A stretch of DNA of 10,720 bases. Origin: CAVVTR01 sp963751245. GTDB lineage: Bacteria; Acidobacteriota; Thermoanaerobaculia; Thermoanaerobaculales; Thermoanaerobaculaceae. Made by a program: the position numbers and the translations under genes. Positions 1-5,552 of this stretch are shown here, piece by piece (positions within the stretch are counted from its first letter, which is position 1; each line of letters starts with the position of its first letter). Under the pieces are notes generated by a model that had not been told where the DNA came from, ran no database searches, and was given only the letters and a program-made list of their open reading frames with translations. The stretch is taken from the NCBI GenBank assembly GCA_963751245.1, contig CAVVTR010000014.1, forward strand, positions 1 through 10,720, read 5' to 3'.

Positions 1-60
1 CATTCGGTTGTGCAGGGTTGTGGCGGCCATGCGGTCAGTGGTCCGCGGGTGGCAGGACCG
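1..60. repeat. Direct repeat, copy 1 of 2 (partner 296-355)
   Basis: This 60-base stretch matches 296-355 at 55 of 60 positions, in the same orientation and offset by 295 bases. Differences are at offsets 10, 46, 47, 56 and 57. It begins at the first base of the window, so the unit may extend upstream and may belong to a longer array of about 295-base units. The short open frames through both copies give near-identical peptides, but they lack a convincing ribosome binding site and run over repeat DNA, so I treat the region as non-coding. Confidence 0.85.
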
Positions 61-118
61 TCGCGTTGATACACCCGATGTAGCCAAGCCCTTCCTCCTC
101 GCGGAGGTGAGGGTGGTT

Positions 119-226
119 GGCGAGACGCGGCCTGACGACCCGCCGAATCGGCAACGGGCGGGGGGTCGGAGGCTGGCCTCAGCCAACGCAGAACCAGCAC
201 GAGGGTCAGCCCGCCGGGCTTGGGGG
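119..226 (-). repeat. Dispersed ~108-bp repeat, inverted relative to 8912-9020
   Basis: Read on the minus strand, this segment aligns end to end with 8912-9020 on the plus strand, with only a handful of substitutions and one small local rearrangement. Shared landmarks in order are a small palindrome (AGCCC-3-GGGCT), a CTCGTGCTGGTTCT block, a TTGGCTGAGGCCAGCCTCC block and a GGCGGGTCGTCAGGCCGCGT block. Both copies lie just past the 3' end of a gene. I see no transposase and no coding potential. It behaves like a genome-dispersed intergenic element (REP/MITE-like), but I do not recognise a named family. Confidence 0.85.
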
Positions 227-232
227 CGGGGG

Positions 233-252
233 CGTGGAGGTTGGCCTCCACG
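233..252. terminator. Perfect 8-bp hairpin downstream of the acyl-CoA ligase gene
   Basis: CGTGGAGG at 233-240 and CCTCCACG at 245-252 form a perfect 8-bp stem closed by a TTGG tetraloop. It lies about 110 bases beyond the stop of the minus-strand ligase gene. It could terminate or stabilise that transcript, but there is no T tract. It also sits beside the dispersed repeat and may simply belong to the repetitive region. Confidence 0.4.
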
Positions 253-295
253 ATCGCAGGAGCATCGCGAGATTCAGCCCGCCAGACCTGGGCTA

Positions 296-355
296 CATTC
301 GGTTATGCAGGGTTGTGGCGGCCATGCGGTCAGTGGTCCGGAGGTGGCAGAGCCG
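296..355. repeat. Direct repeat, copy 2 of 2 (partner 1-60)
   Basis: Same-orientation copy of 1-60 (55 of 60 identical), ending immediately before the 3' end of the ligase gene. With copy 1, the 119-226 element and the 233-252 hairpin, it accounts for much of the gene-free stretch 1-360. I see no gene or tRNA in that stretch. Confidence 0.85.
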
Positions 356-360
356 CCGGA

Positions 361-2094
361 TCAGTGCGTGGACTCCTCCTGGTGGACGAGGTAGCGCTTG
401 ATCTTGTGGGTGGTGGTCTTCTCGAACTCGTGCTCCTTCACCTCGACGCGGCGGATCTGCTTGTAGAGGGGGAGCTTGCGGTTGAGGGCGCGGATCTCCT
501 GGTCGATGACCTGCTCGATCCAGTCGCGGGTCATCTCCCGGTCGTCGCCGTTGGCCAGGCGCAGGAACTCCTCGGCGTCGGGGACGACCATGACGCGGAT
601 CTCCTCGCTACCGCTGGCGGTCTTGACGCCGTGGACGACGGACTCGAGGACGACGGGGATGGCGTTGACCCGGTCCTCGAGCTCCTCGGGGAAGACGTTC
701 TTGCCGTTGGAGGCGACGATGACGTTCTTCTTGCGGCCGGAGACGTGCAGGAAGCCGTCGGCGTCGAAGCGTCCCAGGTCGCCGGTGAAGAACCAGCCGT
801 CGCGGAGGACCTTGTTGGTGGCCTCCTCCATCTTGTAGTAGCCGAGCATGACCGACGGCCCCTGGACGGCGATCTCGCCGATGCCTTCGGCGTCGGGGTC
901 GACGATGCGGACCTTGACCGAGGGCAGGGGGATGCCCGCGGCGTCGTCCCTGAGCTTGCGCAGCCGGTTGAGGGCGACGATGGGCGAGGTCTCGGTGAGG
1001 CCGTACCCCTGGACGAACTGGAAGCCGAAGGAGCGCATGCCCCGGGCGACCTCGGGGTCGGGGGCCGCGCCGCCGACGACGAGGATGCGGATGGCGCCGC
1101 CGAGCCGCTCGTGGATGCTGCGGAAGAGCGTTTTCCGCAGGCCCGCGAGCCCCACGGTCTCCCCCGCCGCGGCGAGGGCGCGCATGGGCGGGATGAGGCG
1201 GGAGGCGACCTTGCTCTCGTTGATGGCGGCGGCGATGCGGCGGTACATCTTCTCGTACAGGAGCGGCACGCCGAGGAGCACGGTGGCGTGCACGGTCTGG
1301 AGGTCCTCCACCACGGTCTTGAGGTTGCGGGCGAAGCTCACCGAGGCGCCGGCAAGCAGGGGGCACAGCACGCCGCAGGTGCACTCGTAGAGGTGGTGGA
1401 TCGGCAGCACCGACAGGAACCGGTCCTCGGGGGTGAGCTCGATCATGGCGAGCATGTCCATGAGGTTGGAGGCGACGTTGCGCTGCGAGAGCACGACGCC
1501 CTTGGCCCGGCCCATGGAGCCGGAGGTGAACGAGATCACGGCCGGGGCGTCGGGATCCACCGCCGGGAGGTCGTCGTTGGTGACGGGGTCGGTCTCCTTC
1601 GCGACGAGCTCGGCCATGGAGTGGACCTTGCCCTGCGCCGCCGGGGCGTCCATGTCGACGAGGACGTCCAGGTTCTTGGCCGTGTACGCCGAGGAGACGA
1701 TGGTGGAGCGGAAGTGCTCCGAGAACACGACCGCGCGGGCGTCCGAGGCGTGGAGGACGGTGACGATCTCGTTCTCGCTGAGGCTCTTGTCGATGGGGAC
1801 GACGACGAAGTTGCCGGCGTGGGCCGCGAGGTACGCGACCACCCACTGCACCCGGTTGTCGCCGATGACCGCGATGTGGTCGCGCTCGTTGAGCCCGACG
1901 CGGCGCAGGGCGCGGGCGAAGCGGAGGACGGCCTCGCGCAGCCCGGCGTAGGTGAGACGGTTGATCGGCGTGTCGTTGAGGTCCTGCAGCGCCAGACGGT
2001 CGGGGTGCTTCGTCGCGCCCACGAGCACCAGGTCCTGCAGCGAGGCGATGTGCTGCACCGGATAGAGCGGGTAGTCCTCGTTGAGAGTCTTCAC
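361..2094 (-). CDS. Long-chain acyl-CoA synthetase-like AMP-dependent ligase
   Basis: A 577-residue member of the ANL adenylating superfamily, of usual length for a fatty acyl-CoA ligase. It would activate a carboxylic acid as acyl-AMP and transfer it to CoA in the cytoplasm or at the inner membrane. The core motifs are in order: the P-loop FTSGSMGRAKGV at 189-200 (the usual SGTTG-x-PKG is altered to SGSMGRAKG), GYGLTETSP at 363-371, TGDLG at 437-441, GRKKN at 453-457 and a C-terminal HKIKR with candidate catalytic Lys564. The start is GTG, chosen because GGAAGGGAG lies five bases upstream and the protein then begins like its family. The gene is transcribed away from the lysoplasmalogenase-like gene and ends beside repeats. 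The chain length of the substrate cannot be told; a carboxylic-acid ligase using another acyl acceptor is possible. Confidence 0.93.
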   Translation of the reverse strand: MKTLNEDYPLYPVQHIASLQDLVLVGATKHPDRLALQDLNDTPINRLTYAGLREAVLRFARALRRVGLNERDHIAVIGDNRVQWVVAYLAAHAGNFVVVPIDKSLSENEIVTVLHASDARAVVFSEHFRSTIVSSAYTAKNLDVLVDMDAPAAQGKVHSMAELVAKETDPVTNDDLPAVDPDAPAVISFTSGSMGRAKGVVLSQRNVASNLMDMLAMIELTPEDRFLSVLPIHHLYECTCGVLCPLLAGASVSFARNLKTVVEDLQTVHATVLLGVPLLYEKMYRRIAAAINESKVASRLIPPMRALAAAGETVGLAGLRKTLFRSIHERLGGAIRILVVGGAAPDPEVARGMRSFGFQFVQGYGLTETSPIVALNRLRKLRDDAAGIPLPSVKVRIVDPDAEGIGEIAVQGPSVMLGYYKMEEATNKVLRDGWFFTGDLGRFDADGFLHVSGRKKNVIVASNGKNVFPEELEDRVNAIPVVLESVVHGVKTASGSEEIRVMVVPDAEEFLRLANGDDREMTRDWIEQVIDQEIRALNRKLPLYKQIRRVEVKEHEFEKTTTHKIKRYLVHQEESTH

Positions 2095-2133
2095 GCCGGC
2101 TCCCTTCCACTTTCAGATGACGTTCCGCGGACG

Positions 2134-2139
2134 ATTATC
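2134..2139 (-). promoter_or_regulatory. Possible -10 box for the acyl-CoA ligase gene
   Basis: On the minus strand this reads GATAAT, five of six matches to the sigma70 -10 consensus. It is an AT-rich island in the otherwise GC-rich 106-base gap between the divergent ligase and YhhN-type genes. Transcription would start roughly 30 bases before the GTG. I find no good -35 at 16-18 bases, so the call is weak. Confidence 0.3.
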
Positions 2140-2200
2140 ACCGATCGGGGGCGGCCGCGCCACGGCCGGCGTGCCGTACCATGGAGCGGGAGATCCCGAG

Positions 2201-2827
2201 ATGATCGTGCAAGGCGTGCTCGTCGCGATCCTGGCGGTGGCCGTGGCGGTGCTGCTGATGGGCGAGCGGCGCGGACGCCGGGACATCGTCCTGCTGGCCA
2301 AGCCCCTGGCGTCGGCGTGCTTCGTGCTCCTGGCCGGGATGCGCCTGCACGGGACCGGCAGCTACGGGCTGCTCGTCGTGCTGGGGCTGGCGCTGTGCCT
2401 GGTCGGCGACGTCTGCCTGATCTTCCCGCAGGCGTTCCTGGCGGGGCTCGCGGTGTTCCTGCTCGGCCACGTGGCGTACGCGGTGGCGTTCGCCTCGGTG
2501 GCGCCGCCGCGGGGCTGGAGCGTGCCGTTCGCCCTGGCGGTGGCGGCGGCCGGCGTGGCGGTGATCCGCTGGCTGTGGCCGTACCTGGGCGACATGCGGG
2601 TGCCGGTGCTCGCCTACGTGGTGGTGATCTCCCTGATGGTGTGGGGGGCGCTGTCCGCCGCACGGGCCGGCGCGGTGCCGGTGCGGGTCGCGGTGGGGGC
2701 GGGGCTGTTCTACCTGTCGGACGTCGCGGTGGCGCGGGACCGGTTCGTCAAGCTGGGGTTCGTCAACCGGGCGTGGGGGCTTCCGGCGTACTACGCGGCG
2801 CAGGTCCTCATCGCGCTGTCGGTCTGA
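2201..2827 (+). CDS. YhhN/TMEM86-family lysoplasmalogenase-like membrane protein
   Basis: A 208-residue, almost wholly hydrophobic protein with about seven or eight membrane segments, the length and layout of the YhhN/TMEM86 family. Some members hydrolyse the vinyl-ether bond of lysoplasmalogen, releasing a fatty aldehyde. Family landmarks are KPL near residue 30, GDVCLIFPQAF-x-GL followed by F-x-x-GHVAY in the first half, PVLAYVVVISLMVW in the second half, then SDVAVARDRF and YYAAQ near the C terminus. The acidic residues in the two D-containing motifs are those expected for catalysis in this family. I chose ATG 2201 because GGAGCGGGAG lies just upstream and the protein then starts at the first membrane helix; the frame is open further upstream, but that part overlaps the ligase promoter region. 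Actual enzyme activity is inference. Confidence 0.85.
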   Translation: MIVQGVLVAILAVAVAVLLMGERRGRRDIVLLAKPLASACFVLLAGMRLHGTGSYGLLVVLGLALCLVGDVCLIFPQAFLAGLAVFLLGHVAYAVAFASVAPPRGWSVPFALAVAAAGVAVIRWLWPYLGDMRVPVLAYVVVISLMVWGALSAARAGAVPVRVAVGAGLFYLSDVAVARDRFVKLGFVNRAWGLPAYYAAQVLIALSV

Positions 2828-2854
2828 CGGGCGACGGGCCACACCCCTCCGGCG

Positions 2855-2882
2855 GCCGTCCGCGGCGCCCCCCGCGGACGGC
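2855..2882. terminator. Perfect 11-bp hairpin between convergent genes
   Basis: GCCGTCCGCGG at 2855-2865 and CCGCGGACGGC at 2872-2882 form a perfect 11-bp stem with a six-base loop, starting about 28 bases after the YhhN-type stop. It works equally on either strand and fits a bidirectional terminator for the convergent YhhN-type and adk genes. There is no T tract, as is common in very GC-rich genomes. Confidence 0.55.
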
Positions 2883-2915
2883 GGCCGTCCACGACGGGCG
2901 GTGCGCCCGCCTGCG

Positions 2916-2932
2916 GCGCGGCAGTGCCGCGC
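2916..2932. repeat. 17-base palindrome in the convergent intergenic region
   Basis: GCGCGGCAGTGCCGCGC reads the same on both strands around one central base, giving a 6-bp stem with a five-base loop in RNA. It lies between two stronger hairpins, so this 142-base gap holds three in a row. It may add to termination or be a protein-binding palindrome; the sequence does not decide. Confidence 0.4.
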
Positions 2933-2950
2933 GGCTGCGCGGCCGGGGTG

Positions 2951-2971
2951 GAGCCCGGGCGGACCGGGCTC
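2951..2971 (-). terminator. 8-bp hairpin at the adk stop codon
   Basis: GAGCCCGG at 2951-2958 and CCGGGCTC at 2964-2971 form a perfect 8-bp stem with a five-base loop. The outer bases overlap the adk stop codon at 2970-2972, so the structure starts at the very end of the minus-strand gene. This fits a tight 3'-end hairpin for adk, without a T tract. Confidence 0.5.
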
Positions 2972-3644
2972 AGGCGGTGACGGAGTCGACGGCCTCGAGC
3001 TGCGTCAGGATGGCGTCGCGGACGCCCTCGATGGGGGCGGTCCCGTCGATGGTGACGAACGCCGGCGCGTCGCCGGCGCCGCTCGCGGCCATGGCGCCGT
3101 AGAAGCCGTTGAGCACGCGGGTCTGCGCGTGGTAGGCGTCGAGGCGCCGGCGGACGGTCTCCTCGCGGTCGTCCTCGCGCTGGATCAGCGGCTCGCCGGT
3201 GACGTCGTCGCGCCCTTCCACCTTCGGCGGGTTGTGCTCCAGGTGGTAGGTGCGCCCGGAGGCCAGGTGGACGCGCCGCCCCGACATCCGCTGCACGATG
3301 CTGTCGTCGGGGACCTCGATGGCGACGATGGCGTCGATGCCGATGCCCGCGTCCCGGGTCGCCTCCGCCTGGGCGAGGGTGCGCGGGAAGCCGTCGAAGA
3401 GGAACCCGTTGGCGCAGTCGCTGGCGGCGACCCGCTCCTTGACGAGCCCGATGATGAGGTCGTCGGAGACGAGCTGGCCGGCGTCCATGACCGCCTTGGC
3501 ACGGCGTCCCAGGTCGGTGCCGGCCGCCACGGCGGCGCGGAGCATGTCGCCGGTGGAGATCTGCGGGATGCCGAAACGTTCGCAGATGAACCTCGCCTGG
3601 GTGCCCTTTCCGGCGCCAGGAGGTCCGAGGAGAATCAGCCGCAT
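2970..3644 (-). CDS. adk: Adenylate kinase, long form with non-zinc LID
   Basis: A 224-residue adenylate kinase (ATP + AMP to 2 ADP), cytoplasmic and normally essential. The P-loop GPPGAGKGT is at 7-15, the AMP-binding STGDMLR at 30-36 and the hallmark DGFPRT at 84-89. The long LID (about 122-159) begins GRRVH and contains NPPKVEGRDDVTGEPL. It has no cysteines, so it is the hydrogen-bonded LID of E. coli-type enzymes rather than the zinc-binding LID of many other bacteria. Arginines at 123, 156 and 167 match the phosphate-binding set. It runs about ten residues longer than the E. coli enzyme. The ATG is fixed by a GGGAGG Shine-Dalgarno four bases upstream and by the MRLILLGPPG opening. It is transcribed alone here, divergent from the PAP2 gene. 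Confidence 0.98.
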   Translation of the reverse strand: MRLILLGPPGAGKGTQARFICERFGIPQISTGDMLRAAVAAGTDLGRRAKAVMDAGQLVSDDLIIGLVKERVAASDCANGFLFDGFPRTLAQAEATRDAGIGIDAIVAIEVPDDSIVQRMSGRRVHLASGRTYHLEHNPPKVEGRDDVTGEPLIQREDDREETVRRRLDAYHAQTRVLNGFYGAMAASGAGDAPAFVTIDGTAPIEGVRDAILTQLEAVDSVTA

Positions 3645-3783
3645 GCAGCCTCCCTTCGTGGAGCTCTTTGGTCAACGATAGCAAGGCCCGGGCTCGCGGG
3701 GAAGATGCCCGCCGCGGCACGGTTTCACGGCGTCTTCAAGTCCCCCCGGCGCGCTCTTCACGGCCGGGCGCGAGGGTGGCGCC

Positions 3784-4302
3784 ATGGCGGACCGGCGTGC
3801 CCTCCAGCGCCTCCACGGCCTCGACACCGCGGCCGCGTGCCGGCTCGCGGCGAGGGTGCGCTCGCGGCCGGCCGTCGCCGTGCTGCGGGGGGCCTCGTGG
3901 CTCGGCAACTGGATGCTCACCGCGGTCACCGCGGCGGTGCTCCTCGCCGCCGCCGGCCCCGGCACCGCGCTGCGCTTCCTGCTCGCCGGAGCCGCCGGCG
4001 TGCTCCTCCAGCAGTGGCTCAAGGAGGGTGTCGCCCGGGTGCGGCCGTGCCTGACGGAGGGCGGCCCCCACCAGCGCGTCGCCATCCCCGACGCCGGCAG
4101 CTTCCCCTCGGGGCACACGCTGCACGCCGTGCTCGCCGCGGCGACGATCGCCCTCCACGTGCCGGTGCTGGCGGCCGTCTACGTGCCCGTGGCGCTGCTC
4201 GTCGCGGTGTCCCGCGTGGCACTGGGCGTCCACTACCCGTCGGACGTCGCCGCCGGCGCGGTGCTGGGCGCGGTGTTCGCGGCGGCGGTGCAGCTCCTGT
4301 AA
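3784..4302 (+). CDS. PAP2-family (type 2) phosphatidic acid phosphatase-like membrane protein
   Basis: A 172-residue membrane protein of the PAP2/vanadium-haloperoxidase-like family, which removes phosphate from lipid phosphates such as phosphatidic acid or undecaprenyl pyrophosphate, usually at the outer face of the inner membrane. All three catalytic motifs are intact: K80-x6-R87-P88, PSGH at 108-111, and S143-R144-x5-H150-x3-D154, with histidines 111 and 150 as the expected catalytic pair. Hydrophobic helices lie around 43-57, 62-77, 113-127, 128-142 and 155-172. GAGGG upstream of the ATG is an acceptable ribosome binding site. The following gene pair has its own promoter signal, so this may be a single-gene unit. 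Substrate (PAP, BacA-like or PgpB-like) cannot be assigned. Confidence 0.92.
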   Translation: MADRRALQRLHGLDTAAACRLAARVRSRPAVAVLRGASWLGNWMLTAVTAAVLLAAAGPGTALRFLLAGAAGVLLQQWLKEGVARVRPCLTEGGPHQRVAIPDAGSFPSGHTLHAVLAAATIALHVPVLAAVYVPVALLVAVSRVALGVHYPSDVAAGAVLGAVFAAAVQLL

Positions 4303-4333
4303 CCCCGGCCCCGCCGGCGGTCCCCTTCGCCCT

Positions 4334-4360
4334 GAGAACCTTTCGCCGGCTCGTGCGTTC
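4334..4360 (+). promoter_or_regulatory. Candidate ECF-sigma promoter for the paralogous repeat-protein pair
   Basis: GAGAACCTTT at 4334-4343 carries the GAACC core typical of -35 elements used by ECF (RpoE-like) sigma factors. CGTTC at 4356-4360 fits a CGTC-like -10 with a 15-base gap from GAACC, inside the spacing range for this class. Transcription would start about 20-25 bases before the ATG at 4390, leaving room for the GGGAGGTGG ribosome binding site. The match is by eye and from family knowledge. No ECF sigma or anti-sigma gene lies in the window. Confidence 0.45.
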
Positions 4361-4389
4361 ATCCAGGTAGCGGGACCGGGAGGTGGACG

Positions 4390-4926
4390 ATGCGATCGAA
4401 AGTGCTTCTCGCAGCGGGGACGAGCATCCTGGCGGCCGGCATGCTGCTCGCCGCGACGCCGCAGCGCTGGTTCAACGTGGACGTGACCGAGCACGACGAG
4501 GGCACGGAGGTCCATCTCCACCTGCCCGTCGCCCTGGTGCAGACCGTCCTCGGCGCGGTGGACACGGGCAGCATCCGCCACGGGGATCTGCACGTCGACT
4601 GCGGCGACGTCCACGTGGACTGGCCGGCGGTCATGAAGGAGCTGCGCGCAGCCCCCGAGGGCCAGTACGTGACGGTCAAGGGCCGGGACGGCAACGTGGT
4701 GATGAGCAAGGCGGGCGGTCTGGTGCGCATCGACGTGCGCGAGCGCCACGGCGACGAGGAGCAGGTCGAGGTGACCCTCCCCGCCACGCTGCTCGACGCC
4801 TTCGGCATCGACGACGAGGGGCGCATCGACCTCAAGGCCCTGGCCGCGGGCCTGGGCTCCCTGGGCCCGGGCGACCTGGTGCGGGTGAAGAGCAAGGACG
4901 CCTCCGTACGGATCTGGATGGAGTGA
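4390..4926 (+). CDS. Membrane-anchored protein with two copies of a small beta-rich module (paralogue 1)
   Basis: A 178-residue protein of unknown function. An N-terminal hydrophobic segment (about 5-22) could be a signal peptide or anchor, so the rest should be extracytoplasmic. It then holds two copies of one module. Module A (about 40-116) opens VHLHLPVALV and closes with GQYVTVKGRDGNVVMSK plus LVRIDV. Module B (about 125-178) opens VEVTLPATLL and closes with GDLVRVKSKDASVRIWME. The pattern (hydrophobic beta strand, LP-x-x-L, helix, glycine turn, LV-x-V-x-x-x-DA-x-V-x-I strand) recalls the C-terminal module of some YvlB/DUF2089-type stress-associated proteins, but this is from memory. GGGAGGTGG supports the ATG. 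It is five bases ahead of its paralogue, so the two are surely co-transcribed, probably under an ECF sigma. Confidence 0.85.
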   Translation: MRSKVLLAAGTSILAAGMLLAATPQRWFNVDVTEHDEGTEVHLHLPVALVQTVLGAVDTGSIRHGDLHVDCGDVHVDWPAVMKELRAAPEGQYVTVKGRDGNVVMSKAGGLVRIDVRERHGDEEQVEVTLPATLLDAFGIDDEGRIDLKALAAGLGSLGPGDLVRVKSKDASVRIWME

Positions 4927-4931
4927 CGGCC

Positions 4932-5477
4932 ATGACCACTCGAGAGAGAGGCTTCTCCAACGTCGCGGCGGTGCTCATCGGGCTCGCGGCGGCCCTGCTG
5001 GTGGCCCCGCTGCTCATGACCTGGGTGGTGGTGGACGTCCAGACGGCCCCCCCCGACGACGTGCACATCAAGCTGCCGGTGCCGCTGGCGCTGATCCGCA
5101 CGGTGGTCGCCTTCGTGCCCGCCGACGAGATCCCCGACCACCTGCCGGCCGAGCTGAAGCGGCACAAGGCGGAGGTGCTGGCCGCGCTGGAGGGGCTGCG
5201 GGACGCCCCCGACGGCACCACCTTCGTGACGGTCAACGCCCCCGACGCGAAGGTGCGCGTGTCCAAGAAGGGGCGCAGCCTCCAGGTGGACGTGGACGCC
5301 GATGACGCCGTGGTCCACTGCGCGGTGCCCCTGGACGGCACCCTGGCGGCGCTGGAGCGCTGGGACTGGGAGCACGTGCAGCCCCGCATGGCGCTGGACG
5401 TGCTGGCCCGCGCCGAGCGCGGCAACCTCGTGAAGGTCGACGCCCCCGACGCCAAGGTGAGCATCGACATCTGGTGA
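4932..5477 (+). CDS. Membrane-anchored protein with two copies of the same module (paralogue 2)
   Basis: A 181-residue paralogue of the preceding protein, five bases downstream and in another reading frame. A strong hydrophobic segment at about 10-34 follows a positively charged start (MTTRERG), giving a cytoplasm-in anchor or uncleaved signal. Module A (about 44-121) opens VHIKLPVPLAL and ends FVTVNAPDAKVRV plus LQVDV. Module B (about 127-181) opens VHCAVPLDGTL and ends LVKVDAPDAKVSIDIW. The two closing strands of this protein match at VxAPDAKV, which shows internal duplication directly. Module A has a longer insert (about 62-90, charged and helical) than in paralogue 1. A long hairpin follows the stop codon. 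Function is unknown; an envelope or stress role is inference from the anchor and promoter. Confidence 0.85.
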   Translation: MTTRERGFSNVAAVLIGLAAALLVAPLLMTWVVVDVQTAPPDDVHIKLPVPLALIRTVVAFVPADEIPDHLPAELKRHKAEVLAALEGLRDAPDGTTFVTVNAPDAKVRVSKKGRSLQVDVDADDAVVHCAVPLDGTLAALERWDWEHVQPRMALDVLARAERGNLVKVDAPDAKVSIDIW

Positions 5478-5484
5478 GCGTGGA

Positions 5485-5514
5485 GGCCGCGCCGCCCCCG
5501 GGGGTGGCGCGGCC
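5485..5514 (+). terminator. 15-bp hairpin after the paralogous pair
   Basis: The arms 5485-5499 and 5500-5514 are complementary over 15 positions, with one G-U pair in the plus-strand RNA; opening the central C/G pairs gives the loop. It starts eight bases after the stop of paralogue 2 and precedes a TATAAT box. This separates the pair from the downstream kinase gene as a transcription unit. There is no T tract. Confidence 0.6.
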
Positions 5515-5526
5515 GTCCCGACCCCC

Positions 5527-5532
5527 TATAAT
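5527..5532 (+). promoter_or_regulatory. Consensus -10 box (TATAAT) before the kinase fusion gene
   Basis: A perfect TATAAT, rare in DNA this GC-rich, sits 20 bases before the ATG at 5553, between CCCCC and CGGGG. It follows the hairpin of the upstream operon. No recognisable -35 is present at 16-18 bases, where the hairpin 3' arm lies. The transcript leader would be only about 14 bases. Confidence 0.45.
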
Positions 5533-5552
5533 CGGGGATCGGGACCTGATCG

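Noticed and set aside
1..360. A CRISPR array or tRNA in the left gene-free region
   Set aside because: Only two 60-base repeats spaced 295 bases apart are present, without regular spacers, and no cloverleaf-like pattern was found.
8..401. Short open frames through the left repeats giving similar VVAAMRSVVR peptides
   Set aside because: The similarity comes from the DNA repeat itself; there is no good ribosome binding site and the frames run into the 3' end of the ligase gene on the other strand.
220..3102. A 960-codon open frame on the plus strand
   Set aside because: It is antisense to the acyl-CoA ligase and crosses into the YhhN-type gene; its composition (Val/Gly/Asp/Glu/Leu-rich, then Arg/Gly-rich) is the reverse complement of GC-rich coding sequence, and it shows no domain.
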